The notes: generated by a model not told the origin, from the sequence alone. Shown: positions 16,386 to 25,455, counted from the first letter of the stretch. The stretch: DNA of 64,000 bases from Spongiimicrobium salis (GCF_043678055.1 NZ_JBHEQA010000003.1:310001-374000); one strand, 5' to 3'. Translations and numbers: made by a program.

Positions 16386-17579
16386 ATGAAAAAACTAAGA
16401 ATTCCGCTGTATCTAGCAGTTATAGCATCTGGACTTATCATTTATGCTTGTAATTCCGATGATGATGCTGGAGGAGGTACTACGAATCCACCCGTGAATG
16501 CTATTCAAGCGTCAGCGGTAATTGAAAATTATGCCAATTTGGTTTTTACCAATTATCAGGCGGCTTTTGACGCAGCTACGGCAATGCAAACAGCGCTTAG
16601 CGCGTTTACCGATAATCCTACCCAAGAAACTTTTGACGCAGCAAAGACTGCCTGGTTGGCGGCCCGTGAGCCTTACGGCCAAACCGAAGCCTTCCGCTTT
16701 GCCAGCGGACCAATTGACGATGCTGATGGACCTGAAGGTTTATTAAATGCATGGCCATTGGATGAAAACTATGTAGACTATGTGGAAGGCAATCCCAATG
16801 CCGGAATCATCAATGACCCCATAAGTTTCCCAACTATTGATGCAGCTACTTTGGAAGGATTAAATGAAGTAGGTGGAGAAGCCAACGTCAGTGTTGGTTA
16901 TCACGCTATTGAATTTTTACTTTGGGGACAAGATAATACAGACCCTATAGACCAAATGGCAGGACAGCGTCCTTTTACTGATTTTGTTGATGGTGGTACA
17001 GCGAGTAATCAAGATCGTAGAAGAATGTACGTCAATGTTTGTGCACAATTGATTCTTGATAACCTACAATCCCTATTGGACGAATGGGAACCGGGAGGTT
17101 CCTATAGAACCACTTTTTTGGCTTTGGATGAAAATACGGCCTTGCGTAATATCTTAACCGGTATCGCTACCCTTTCAAGATCGGAATTGGCAGGAGAACG
17201 CGTATTTGTGGCTTTTGACAATCAGGATCAGGAAGATGAACATTCTTGTTTTAGTGATAATACGCATCGCGACCTTCGATTAAACTTAGCCGGGATAGCC
17301 AATGTATATCGTGGAAGTTTTTCTTCCGTGAATGGCGCTTCCTTGGAAGATCTGATCACTCAGGCAGATGCGACACTGGGCGCAGCAATTACGGCACAAT
17401 TGGAAGCTGCCGAAACGGCAACGGAAGCTACTGCAATTCCTTTTGATTTTGCCATTTCTTCGGCTGAAACAAGGCCAGATGTGCTAACTGCGGTTAACGC
17501 ACTACGCGCTTTAGGCGATCAATTTGTTGCCGGGGGAACAGCCCTTGGCATTTCCGTATCCTCAGATTTACCTGAGTAA
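16386..17579 (+). CDS. Imelysin-family (M75) lipoprotein
   Basis: A 397-residue lipoprotein (signal ending LIIYAC, then NSDDDAGGG). The imelysin GxHxxE signature is intact as GYHAIE (His173, Glu176), followed by FLLWGQD, a conserved family segment. The second half repeats the helical-bundle fold and includes EDEHSCFSDNTHRDL, characteristic of M75/IrpA-type proteins. Imelysins are linked to iron uptake; direct peptidase activity is doubtful. It is the first gene of a three-gene cluster with a di-haem oxidoreductase and a second imelysin. A terminator-like hairpin separates it from the next gene. Confidence 0.92.
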   Translation: MKKLRIPLYLAVIASGLIIYACNSDDDAGGGTTNPPVNAIQASAVIENYANLVFTNYQAAFDAATAMQTALSAFTDNPTQETFDAAKTAWLAAREPYGQTEAFRFASGPIDDADGPEGLLNAWPLDENYVDYVEGNPNAGIINDPISFPTIDAATLEGLNEVGGEANVSVGYHAIEFLLWGQDNTDPIDQMAGQRPFTDFVDGGTASNQDRRRMYVNVCAQLILDNLQSLLDEWEPGGSYRTTFLALDENTALRNILTGIATLSRSELAGERVFVAFDNQDQEDEHSCFSDNTHRDLRLNLAGIANVYRGSFSSVNGASLEDLITQADATLGAAITAQLEAAETATEATAIPFDFAISSAETRPDVLTAVNALRALGDQFVAGGTALGISVSSDLPE

Positions 17580-17610
17580 ATAGAAGTGCTTTACCTTATT
17601 AAAAAATAGG

Positions 17611-17644
17611 AATCAGAACCTGAAATTTCGGGTTCTGATTTTGT
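17611..17644 (+). terminator. Terminator or attenuator inside the imelysin cluster
   Basis: A 10-bp stem (AATCAGAACC at 17611-17620, GGTTCTGATT at 17631-17640), extendable inward by a few pairs, is followed by TTTTG. It ends only 17 bases before the next ATG, so the downstream genes must rely on read-through or an overlapping promoter. Confidence 0.75.
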
Positions 17645-17657
17645 CATTCAATATGCC

Positions 17658-19064
17658 ATGGATAGTATTGCTACATTAAAGTATATTATTTTTTTCAGTC
17701 TAATTGGTTTATGTACCGCTTGTCAAGGAGATGATGATACCATCGTATCGCTGACTCCTGAACAAAACGAACAATTTTCGGGCGGGGAAACTACTATTTT
17801 TGATACTTCTCCCAACGCCTTTGGTTTTCAGGCTCCAAACCTCGATCAGGAAAACGGATTATTTTTCTTTACCGGAAATTCCTTGTTCAATCAAAATTGG
17901 GTAACCGCACCGGCTTCCACTACGGCGCGTGATGGCTTAGGCCCGCTATTCAACTCCCGCTCTTGTTCTGGATGTCATTTTAGAGATGGACGCGGACGCG
18001 CTCCGGATTTCGACGGTGAGCTTTCCTCTGGTTTGCTATTTCGTTTAAGTATTCCAGGTAGGGATGCCTTTGGAAACAATCTCCCAGATCCCAATTACGG
18101 CGGACAGTTTCAGGATAATGCTATTTTAGGTATCGATCGTGAAGGAGCTATCCAGGTAACCTATACCCCCTTGGAAATGACATACCTGGACGGAACTACG
18201 GTCAGTTTAAGACAACCTAACTACGCTTTTTTATCCCTAAACTATGGTGATTTCTCCGGAACGGTACAAATATCTCCACGAGTAGCCAATCAAATGATCG
18301 GCCTTGGATTACTTGAAGCTATTCCCGAAAATACGATTCTCAGTTTTGCCGATGTCAATGATGCCAATGGGGATGGTATTTCAGGGAAGCCCAATTTTGT
18401 ATACGATATAATGTCACAATCCATGGCATTGGGGCGTTTTGGCTGGAAAAGCAACCAACCTAATCTGCAACAGCAAATTGCTGCGGCCTTTGCGGGAGAT
18501 CTTGGAATCACTTCATCTTTATTTCCCGATGAAAATTGTCCGCCTGGTATCGATTGTACTACGGTACCCAATGGGGGAACACCGGAAATTACAGATGAAA
18601 ATCTGGGACGCGTCACCATCTATTCAAGTACCTTGGCTGTTCCCGGTCGTAGAAACTTTGATGACCCGGAAATTTTAGAAGGTAAAGCTTTATTTGAGCA
18701 AGTGAATTGTGTGGCATGTCATATTCCCACTATGCAAACAGGCTCCCACCCTATCCCAGCTCTTGAAAATCAAACTATTAGGCCTTATACAGACCTTCTT
18801 TTACACGATATGGGGCCTGGGCTAGCGGACAATGCACCAGATTTTGATGCTACGGGAACAGAATGGCGCACTCCTCCACTATGGGGAATTGGTCTTATTG
18901 AAACGGTAAACGGACATTCTGATTTACTGCATGATGGCCGTGCGCGAAATGTAGAAGAAGCTATTTTATGGCATGATGGGGAAGCTTCCCAAGCAAGAAC
19001 ATCATTTATGGCCCTTACGACAACAGAAAGAACACAACTTATCAATTTTATTAAATCGCTTTAA
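17658..19064 (+). CDS. Di-haem oxidoreductase lipoprotein (DHOR/DUF1111 family)
   Basis: A 468-residue secreted c-type cytochrome with a lipoprotein-like start (SLIGLCTAC, then QGDDD). Two haem c attachment motifs are visible: CSGCH (Cys103, Cys106, His107) and CVACH (Cys351, Cys354, His355). The family, PF06537, resembles di-haem peroxidases and is often called thiol oxidoreductase. Conserved segments such as RDGLGPLFNSRSCSGCHFRDG and TPPLWGIGL fit well. It lies between two imelysin genes, as in irpA/irpB-type iron-regulated clusters. The next gene begins 1 base after its stop. A redox role in iron acquisition is inferred. Confidence 0.92.
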   Translation: MDSIATLKYIIFFSLIGLCTACQGDDDTIVSLTPEQNEQFSGGETTIFDTSPNAFGFQAPNLDQENGLFFFTGNSLFNQNWVTAPASTTARDGLGPLFNSRSCSGCHFRDGRGRAPDFDGELSSGLLFRLSIPGRDAFGNNLPDPNYGGQFQDNAILGIDREGAIQVTYTPLEMTYLDGTTVSLRQPNYAFLSLNYGDFSGTVQISPRVANQMIGLGLLEAIPENTILSFADVNDANGDGISGKPNFVYDIMSQSMALGRFGWKSNQPNLQQQIAAAFAGDLGITSSLFPDENCPPGIDCTTVPNGGTPEITDENLGRVTIYSSTLAVPGRRNFDDPEILEGKALFEQVNCVACHIPTMQTGSHPIPALENQTIRPYTDLLLHDMGPGLADNAPDFDATGTEWRTPPLWGIGLIETVNGHSDLLHDGRARNVEEAILWHDGEASQARTSFMALTTTERTQLINFIKSL

Positions 19065-19065
19065 T

Positions 19066-20187
19066 ATGCATACATTGTTTCGCAAAAAACATATAATTCT
19101 CTGCGGCATCTGTGCCTTCGTAGGGTTACTCTTCTTGGCAAATTGCAAGAGTGATGACAACTCCTCTAATCTTAATGATACGGAAGCCTTATTAAGAGAT
19201 CAGCTCACCAATGTTTTCAGTAATGAAATTGTAAGCTTGAATGCCAATTTTATGGAAAGGGCCAGTACGTTACAAGAGGCCGCGGAAGCTTTTCAAAGGG
19301 AATCCACCCTTCAAAATCTGGAAAATGCGCAAGAACAATGGCGTAACCTTCAATTGGTTTGGAAACAATTGGAATTATATGACTTAGGCGATGTTGGCAA
19401 TTCTTTTATTGCTTTTGAAATCAACCGATGGCCAAGCAATACTTCTCGTATTGAAGATAATATAACGGGTACAACAGAACTGAATGAGGCTTTTATTGCT
19501 TCTATTGGGTCTTCTTCCAAAGGAATATCCGGGGTAGAATACCTACTTTTTCCTTCTGAGGAAGGACAAGACATATTAGGTTCGTTTACTGGTTCCAATG
19601 GGGATCGAAGGTTACAATACTTGGTAGCCATGACCCAAAATTTGACCACCAAAACCTCCGAATTAAATGATTTATGGAATACTTTTTCTCCTACTTTCAC
19701 AACCGCCTTAGAGAGCAATATTAGTGGAAGTCAAAATCAATTGGCCAATGCCATGATCAGTTTATTAGAAGAAATAATCGTATCTAAATTGGGGAGAGCT
19801 TTGGGAGATAATAATGGAGGTACTATAATTACTTCCCAACTGGAGGCATTCCGAAGTACGTTTTCCAAAGAGATTATTCGCCAGCACCTTACAGCGCTCC
19901 AACGCACTTATCAAGGAGAATTCGGTGCCGCGTCAACTATAGGATTTGACGATTTTATATTAAGGTTGGAACAACAGGCCTTAGACCAACGTATTCAAGA
20001 TCAATTTACCGTTTGCCGTAATGCGTTGGATCGTATTTCCGGTAGCCTTGCCGCCGAACTTGAAACCAACCCTGATGCTGTTGCTGCCGTACGTACCGCA
20101 TTTAGAGATTTATTGGTGTTGATTCGCGTAGATATGTCCAATCTTTTGGGAATCGTAGTTACTTTTAATGATAGTGATGGGGATTAA
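19066..20187 (+). CDS. Second imelysin-family lipoprotein, lacking the motif His
   Basis: A 373-residue lipoprotein (signal ending GLLFLANC, then KSDDNSSN). The frame is open further upstream into the di-haem gene, but the ATG at 19066 gives the intact lipobox and follows the previous stop by 1 base, indicating translational coupling. The imelysin core is recognisable (ENAQEQWRNLQLVWKQLE, NRWPSNTSRIEDNI), but the GxHxxE motif reads GISGVE (Ser155 for His, Glu158). It therefore resembles imelysin-like proteins that lack the putative metal His. Probable partner of the upstream imelysin and DHOR. Confidence 0.88.
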   Translation: MHTLFRKKHIILCGICAFVGLLFLANCKSDDNSSNLNDTEALLRDQLTNVFSNEIVSLNANFMERASTLQEAAEAFQRESTLQNLENAQEQWRNLQLVWKQLELYDLGDVGNSFIAFEINRWPSNTSRIEDNITGTTELNEAFIASIGSSSKGISGVEYLLFPSEEGQDILGSFTGSNGDRRLQYLVAMTQNLTTKTSELNDLWNTFSPTFTTALESNISGSQNQLANAMISLLEEIIVSKLGRALGDNNGGTIITSQLEAFRSTFSKEIIRQHLTALQRTYQGEFGAASTIGFDDFILRLEQQALDQRIQDQFTVCRNALDRISGSLAAELETNPDAVAAVRTAFRDLLVLIRVDMSNLLGIVVTFNDSDGD

Positions 20188-20219
20188 ATCCTAATTCCCA
20201 AAAAGCAGTTATCCTTGTA

Positions 20220-20292
20220 TTACCGCCAATGACAGGGAGAATCCTAAAGAAACTACGGCTCTCATTTAGGAAAACTCCCTATCTGGCAGTAA
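20220..20292. repeat. Long imperfect palindrome between convergent genes
   Basis: Left arm 20220-20248 and right arm 20265-20292 pair over most of their length: TTAC-x-GCCA, AGGGAG and TCCTAAA blocks match in inverted order, separated by short mismatched internal loops. The 16-base apex is unpaired. It lies between the second imelysin and the opposite response regulator. It could be a bidirectional terminator or a small palindromic repeat element; there is no clear T-run. Confidence 0.6.
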
Positions 20293-20385
20293 CGTTTAAA
20301 ACGCACAGTCTACTCTTATAATCCTTAAAAATTGGGTATTGTAAAAATTAAATCATTCACAATTTTTGATGTTAATCTAAGCTGC

Positions 20386-21009
20386 TCAATGAATGGCCTG
20401 TAACTTTAGCAAGGCCTCGGATTTGGAATTCACATTGAGTTTGAGGTATATGTTTTGGATATGAAAATTCACAGCACTTGTGGTCACAAAGAGTTTATCC
20501 GCAATGGTCTTATACGTGGCTCCTTGACATAAGTAATCAATGACTTCATTTTCCCGATCGGAAAAGAAATCCCGGGTCTTCCGCTGAAACATGGATATTA
20601 CTTTCCTCGCAATGTCATTACTCATTACCGCTCCTTCATACTTTATGGAGTTAAAAGCATGATGCAATCTTTCCGCGTTGATCGGTTTGGTCAAATAACC
20701 ACTTGCACCATTTTTAAAGGCTTTTTTCACCATTTCAAAATCACTTTGATCACTGATCATAATAATTTTTGCCTTCGGATTTTTCTTTTTGAGCATTTTA
20801 ATGCCTTCAAGGCCAGAGATGTCCGGAAGTGCCATTTCCGATAAAATAATATCGGGCCGTACTTCCTCTGATTGCGCCAAGGCCTCCTCTATAGAAGCAT
20901 AAATACCTTTTAACTCATAGTCATTGTACTTTTCAAAATAAAGGGCGTAGGTGTTGTGAAATAACCGATCATTATCGATTATAACAATTTTTAACATGTT
21001 AGATGTCAT
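20386..21009 (-). CDS. NarL/LuxR-type response regulator with Glu at the phosphorylation site
   Basis: A 207-residue protein with an N-terminal receiver-like domain (about 5-125) and a C-terminal LuxR-type helix-turn-helix (FFSDRENEVIDYLCQGATYK to VNFHIQNIYLKLNV). The acidic pocket (IIDND) and the conserved Lys (YLTKPI) are present. The position of the phospho-accepting Asp is Glu58 in IILSEMALPD. It cannot be phosphorylated in the usual way and may be locked or regulated differently. A start 4 codons later (MLKIVIID, 20997) is equally plausible. No kinase is adjacent; the PorP/SprF gene lies upstream with a 638-base gap. Confidence 0.88.
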   Translation of the reverse strand: MTSNMLKIVIIDNDRLFHNTYALYFEKYNDYELKGIYASIEEALAQSEEVRPDIILSEMALPDISGLEGIKMLKKKNPKAKIIMISDQSDFEMVKKAFKNGASGYLTKPINAERLHHAFNSIKYEGAVMSNDIARKVISMFQRKTRDFFSDRENEVIDYLCQGATYKTIADKLFVTTSAVNFHIQNIYLKLNVNSKSEALLKLQAIH

Positions 21010-21647
21010 AATGAATACAATTTTAGATTAGGGATATAAAAAACCTCCGGAGCATCAATTCCGGTTTTAGAAAAAGAAATAAACGCGTGGGGATTGCATG
21101 TATTATGGAACAGTACCTATACGAACATCAAGGCATAATGTGCCCTAGGGTGTATAGCTTGTATACCATATTTCTCAAATATGTTTGTAAAGTATATGCC
21201 CAGATGACCTAAGCTACTTTATGGGGATACATTTGAAAAACAGCTACGCTTACCATTTTCAGGATACGAAATACGTTATGTAACAGGCCCGCTAGGTGGT
21301 GCCTTGAAATACTAAAGTATGGGATACTAATAGTGCGCCTTTCCGTTTGTAGATTTTCGGATAGCATTCCATTTGAGGAATACTATTTGCGCTTTTTTTC
21401 GTGTTGAGGTTAAGATAAGATTTCATGCAGTGGGGGTTAAGTTTTACAATACTGATTATCTTGCAAGCTGGGATAAATGTAGTAAAAGCTTTACTAAATC
21501 CTTCTTAAAAACGCTTTTTTTCGTTCAAATGCACTTTTTAATTACCGTATTCCAGCCCAATTTTTCAACTAAATAAACTAATCTTATATTAATCCCCACA
21601 TCTAGAATATTCAACTGGGCTGGGAGATACACGGCAATTTAAATACC
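21010..21647. other. 638-base gap upstream of the response regulator
   Basis: No convincing gene. A 67-codon frame (21373-21576) has no recognisable features. A 10-bp hairpin with one mismatch (21361-21370 with 21377-21386) is followed by TTGCGCTTTTTTT. An 8-bp inverted repeat CCAGCCCA / TGGGCTGG (21552-21559, 21616-21623) flanks the region just after the PorP/SprF stop. The stretch could hold an untranslated leader or small RNA, but nothing is decisive. Confidence 0.5.
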
Positions 21648-23360
21648 CTAATCCTCAAAGGTATTGTTTACGATAACCGAGCTATTGTCGGCAACTTCCA
21701 TTATCCATTTTTCATCTTGATATTTACCGTCTAAATTGGAAGCATAAGCTTGTTTTGCCTCTTCTTTTACATTAAAATCGGCCAAATAAACATAGTGTAA
21801 TCCGTTTTCTTTATTGTAAAACTTCTTCGCATTAAGTCCTCTCGATTTCAATTTCGCCATAAAGGCATCCAAATATTTTTTGGTCTTATACACATTGGCT
21901 ACCATATAGTATCCAGAATTAACACCTTGAATATTGGATTGGTCTAAAACTTTAATCGGTAGTTTTTTGATTTCTTTGGTTGCAGTCTTAGCGACTTTCT
22001 TATTTGCACTCTTATGTGTATTCTTGTTTAAACGTACGCTGATATCTTGTCTTGCCATCATATTCTTTGGTTGTTGGCTGTTGGAAGCCAAGACTGTATA
22101 ATCCGGACCATTGGAGGGTTGCTGTTGCAGCGATTGCTTAATATCACTTCTCAAAATCCGTACAATGGCTTCAAATTTGCGCTCAATGGCTGCAGATCTT
22201 GCCGCTTCCAAAGAATCTTGTCTTAGCATTAGTTCATCTAAAATGAGGCTGTTTCTATAGGCAAGGGCATTGGGATCGCCGGCCTTCACTTCATTCGCGG
22301 TCAACGCATCTTTTTCCTCCATCAATTTTAAGATCTGCTCTTCATAATTTCTAATGATCTGATCTACTTTTTTATCTTGTGACGTTCCAACCTGTGCATT
22401 GATATTGGTATTCCCTTGTTTAAAGGTATAGGCTAGGGAAACCTCATGGTTCCATCCCAAATCCACATTCTCTTTGGTAACATCTTTCTCTAACAAATAC
22501 CCCAAAGACATTCTCTTACTCAGGTTAAAACCAAGTCCCATAGAAGCCCCATGCTCATCATTAAGACTGGTTTGCAACCATCCAAACTTTGGCACATTCA
22601 ATAATAAGGCTCCGGTATAGGCCAAATCTCCATTTTGATGTTGTCCAACCTGAACGAAGGGTACCAATTTTGCGTCTGCAAAAAAGCCTCTAGCACCTAA
22701 AAAATTATGGGTGTACTGTACAGATGCCCTAATATTCTCTGTATTCAATCCGGTTTGAAACTCATTGGTGGACTGGTTGTATTTGAACAAGTTTTGAGCG
22801 TATACCCCAAAATCAAATTTTCCTACGGAAAGGGTAACTCCCGGTTGCACAGCAAAATTATTTTCCTTTCTGGATTCCAAAATTTCGGTGTCGTTGTCCT
22901 CCGCAATAACCCTACTTCTATCTATTCCCTCATTGTAATAGGTGACATTGGTTCCAAAAGTCAACCTACTCTTCAATCCCAGAGGGACCGCCGTTGCGTA
23001 ATTGGCATTGAACCCAAATTCCTGAAAAATTCCGGAAGTCTGACTATATACACTAACTCCCAAAGCAGTGCGCTCATTGATTCTATTACTAAAAGCCAGC
23101 AAATAATTTTGATTATTATCTTCAAACGTAGCATATTCATTTCTATGCAGGATATTTAGATATGATCTATCCTCTCGCACCAATGAAAATGTGGGGTTGA
23201 TCAAGAATCTATTGAAGAACAATTGATTGTGATAATTGCTTTTAGAGCCAGAACTAGGCGCTACTTCTTGCTGTCCATGCGCCTTTTGTACACATACCAT
23301 GGTATACAAGAGCACAAAAAGAGCCGTTTTATGTAAAAGTGAGATTGTAGGTTTCATCAC
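21648..23360 (-). CDS. PorP/SprF-family outer-membrane protein with SPOR-like C-terminal domain
   Basis: A 570-residue protein with a signal peptide ending around KAHGQ. Residues 30-320 are a PorP/SprF-type beta-barrel (YHNQLFFNRFLINPTFSLVR, YLLAFSNRINERTALGVSVYS, SLGYLLEKDV). PorP/SprF proteins are linked to type IX secretion and surface attachment of adhesins. Unusually, about 250 residues follow: a coiled-coil-like segment (about 335-410), a Lys-rich stretch, and a SPOR-like domain at the C-terminus (GYYMVANVYKTKKYLDAFM to VYLADFNVKEEAKQAY). Typical members stop near 300-350 residues. It lies downstream of a PD40 protein in the same direction, forming a pair common in Bacteroidota. Confidence 0.88.
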   Translation of the reverse strand: MMKPTISLLHKTALFVLLYTMVCVQKAHGQQEVAPSSGSKSNYHNQLFFNRFLINPTFSLVREDRSYLNILHRNEYATFEDNNQNYLLAFSNRINERTALGVSVYSQTSGIFQEFGFNANYATAVPLGLKSRLTFGTNVTYYNEGIDRSRVIAEDNDTEILESRKENNFAVQPGVTLSVGKFDFGVYAQNLFKYNQSTNEFQTGLNTENIRASVQYTHNFLGARGFFADAKLVPFVQVGQHQNGDLAYTGALLLNVPKFGWLQTSLNDEHGASMGLGFNLSKRMSLGYLLEKDVTKENVDLGWNHEVSLAYTFKQGNTNINAQVGTSQDKKVDQIIRNYEEQILKLMEEKDALTANEVKAGDPNALAYRNSLILDELMLRQDSLEAARSAAIERKFEAIVRILRSDIKQSLQQQPSNGPDYTVLASNSQQPKNMMARQDISVRLNKNTHKSANKKVAKTATKEIKKLPIKVLDQSNIQGVNSGYYMVANVYKTKKYLDAFMAKLKSRGLNAKKFYNKENGLHYVYLADFNVKEEAKQAYASNLDGKYQDEKWIMEVADNSSVIVNNTFED

Positions 23361-23486
23361 ATGAGAATTAAAATTAATGGGGATTGTCGTATTCCGTTGT
23401 TGTACGGAAGAAGTACAGCGTTATTTGTGGGGTGTTGTACTTAGGGTCTAATCATTACTTTATGAAAGCGTGTCTTGTCTTTTGGG

Positions 23487-24713
23487 TCACTCATCTTCAA
23501 AAACGGAAGTTGTGTAATCTACTTTCAATCCGTTCCCGAAAGCCGCTAGAAAATCGTATTCCTTTTCCTGGGTCGGAGTCCTTCTTTTGCTATTGTCATA
23601 GGAGAATGCCACCGGACGAATATTGGCATTGTTCCTTCCTCTGTTGGACATCACATATCCCATACCTTCTTCACTCTTTAAGAAAATGGAATATTCGTCT
23701 TTTTCACTATTGATATGACTTCCTAAATTTACGGCCAGACCAACATGGCGCTGTCCTACTTGAGCCATATACAAATCGAGTCCTCCATAGCCTTCACGAC
23801 CTTCAGAAGCAAAAACCAAGGTGCCATCACCGATAATACTAGGATGAACATCATTCTTTTTTGTATTCACTTTTTTACCTAAGTTTTTGGCTGTTCCAGC
23901 ACGCCCTTCTTTATCGATATTGGCAACATAGATATCGTATTTCCCATAGGTTCCTGGCATGTCTGAAGTGAAAAACAAGCGTTTTCCGTCATCCGAGATT
24001 GCAGGATGCAAGGCCGAATAGTTCTTAGGACATAATGCCACTTCTTGCACATTGGTCCATTCTTCATTTACTTTTTCGGCACGGTATATTTTATGTACCA
24101 TTTGTTTTTTAGAGAATAGCCCATATACAGGCTTAACATAGGTAGTTTTACTAAAATAGGCGGTATTTCCATCTGCAGTCATGGCTATTGGGGATTTATA
24201 AGCCTTGTCATTGAGCCCCATCCCGTTCATAGATAACATGGCATTGTTCACCTCACGCTGGTGTTCCATGGCCACTTCTCTCTTCTGTTGAAAATTAAAT
24301 TCTTTAAACCTTGGGTCGTACGATTTCTTTTTTACTTGATAATCTGCCCTGATCTGTTTCTTCCAATTGATTTTAATACCACTATTGGAGGCTATGGTGC
24401 CATCGATCATTTGTTGAGCATGGTTATAACGCTTTTGAAGTCCTTTCTTTAAAAAACCTTTTCCATTGACTTCCATAAGCTTGTCATACCAGAAGATGGC
24501 CTTAGCATATTTTTCCATCAAAAAATTAGCATTTCCGAGGTCTTCAAAGATTTCTTTATCCTTGTAACCCATACGCTTTAATTCTTGATAATGTTTCGTA
24601 TTGGTACTCATTTCCGAATTATCCATACTTTGTTGTCCTAGCATGGAAAACGAACAACAAAAGAGTGCGATCAAACACCCTAGGGTCATTCTATTTTGCA
24701 TTGTCTTTTTCAT
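23487..24713 (-). CDS. PD40/WD40-like beta-propeller envelope protein
   Basis: A 408-residue protein with a signal peptide (MKKTMQNRMTLGCLIALFCCSFSMLGQ). After a TPR-like N-terminal region (GNANFLMEKYAKAIFWYDKL), several PD40 repeats follow (LHPAISDDGKRLFFTSDMPG, VHPSIIGDGTLVFASEGREG, YGGLDLYMA). Such proteins usually carry a C-terminal OmpA domain; this one ends without it. It precedes the PorP/SprF gene by 126 bases, an arrangement often found next to a large surface adhesin or gliding gene, which is absent here. Probably a periplasmic or outer-membrane-associated scaffold. Confidence 0.85.
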   Translation of the reverse strand: MKKTMQNRMTLGCLIALFCCSFSMLGQQSMDNSEMSTNTKHYQELKRMGYKDKEIFEDLGNANFLMEKYAKAIFWYDKLMEVNGKGFLKKGLQKRYNHAQQMIDGTIASNSGIKINWKKQIRADYQVKKKSYDPRFKEFNFQQKREVAMEHQREVNNAMLSMNGMGLNDKAYKSPIAMTADGNTAYFSKTTYVKPVYGLFSKKQMVHKIYRAEKVNEEWTNVQEVALCPKNYSALHPAISDDGKRLFFTSDMPGTYGKYDIYVANIDKEGRAGTAKNLGKKVNTKKNDVHPSIIGDGTLVFASEGREGYGGLDLYMAQVGQRHVGLAVNLGSHINSEKDEYSIFLKSEEGMGYVMSNRGRNNANIRPVAFSYDNSKRRTPTQEKEYDFLAAFGNGLKVDYTTSVFEDE

Positions 24714-25024
24714 TATATAAGATTTTGGGATTTTAACTTTGCTAAAGGTCTGTAAACATTTTCAAAGCTTTATTAATAAAAATTCATAGGTTTTTGTTTT
24801 TTACCCTATTTTTATCAAAAAAAACGCTAATTATCAACGAATTACGCAAAATCGACCAATGCCTAAAAAAAACGATAAAATGCAAATTGTTGATTTTACC
24901 ACAGAGGAATGCCAACTATTTGTTATACAACCTATTGTACTCTTCGGTGAATCCTCAACAATAATCCATATCTTTAAATACCTCTTTTTTTATAGTGGTA
25001 GCTTAAAAGAAATTGTACGGTACT
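24714..25024. other. 311-base divergent intergenic region
   Basis: AT-rich DNA between the divergent PD40 gene and the hypothetical gene at 25025. It presumably holds promoters for both, but I see no full TAnnTTTG box; TATCTTTA near 24968 is one mismatch away. Confidence 0.4.
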
Positions 25025-25438
25025 ATGGAAAAACATTTTAGGTTGGACAATACCACATTTGAAAGACAATTTAAAATTTGTCAACTCCCTTCTGAATTAT
25101 TTACCCATGAGGCCCATCTTCGTTTGGCATGGATACATATTAAGCGCTATGGATATGATCAAGCACTGATAACCGTTCCCACGCAGTTGCAAAACTATGT
25201 TTCCGCTTTAGGCGCTGAAGAAAAATATAACACTACGCTCACCATTGCCGCAATAAAAGCTGTTTATCATTTTATGTCTAAAGCCAAAACCACAGATTTT
25301 GCAGGGTTCATTCATGAGTTTCCTGAATTAAAATACCAATTCAAGGCACTAATACAAGCACACTATAGCACGGACATCTTTAATGATGAAACCGCAAAAA
25401 AAACTTTTTTAGCCCCTGACCGATTGCCATTTGATTAA
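25025..25438 (+). CDS. Conserved hypothetical protein
   Basis: A 137-residue soluble, mostly helical protein. It has a pattern I associate with an uncharacterised family: an N-terminal phenylalanine-rich lead, then LFTHEAHLRLAWIHIKRYGY and, later, EKYNTTLTIAAIKAVYHFM. The paired His and the conserved Thr suggest a binding site but no function can be named. The frame extends 4 codons further up; the ATG at 25025 (MEKHFRLDN) is preferred. It ends 17 bases before the L,D-transpeptidase gene, so the two may be co-transcribed. Confidence 0.75.
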   Translation: MEKHFRLDNTTFERQFKICQLPSELFTHEAHLRLAWIHIKRYGYDQALITVPTQLQNYVSALGAEEKYNTTLTIAAIKAVYHFMSKAKTTDFAGFIHEFPELKYQFKALIQAHYSTDIFNDETAKKTFLAPDRLPFD

Positions 25439-25455
25439 TTCAATAGATACTGAAG

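Noticed and set aside
18973..19065. Longer start for the second imelysin
   Set aside because: It lies inside the di-haem gene and would destroy the lipoprotein signal; the ATG at 19066 follows the previous stop by one base.
21373..21576. 67-codon frame in the gap after the PorP/SprF gene
   Set aside because: No recognisable motif, low-complexity codon use, and it overlaps a small hairpin. No promoter is visible.
21552..21623. Inverted repeat CCAGCCCA / TGGGCTGG
   Set aside because: Only 8 bp with a 56-base spacer; likely chance. Kept as a note within the gap description.
24859..25041. 60-codon frame before the hypothetical gene
   Set aside because: It overlaps the chosen start of the gene at 25025 in another frame and has no protein-like features.
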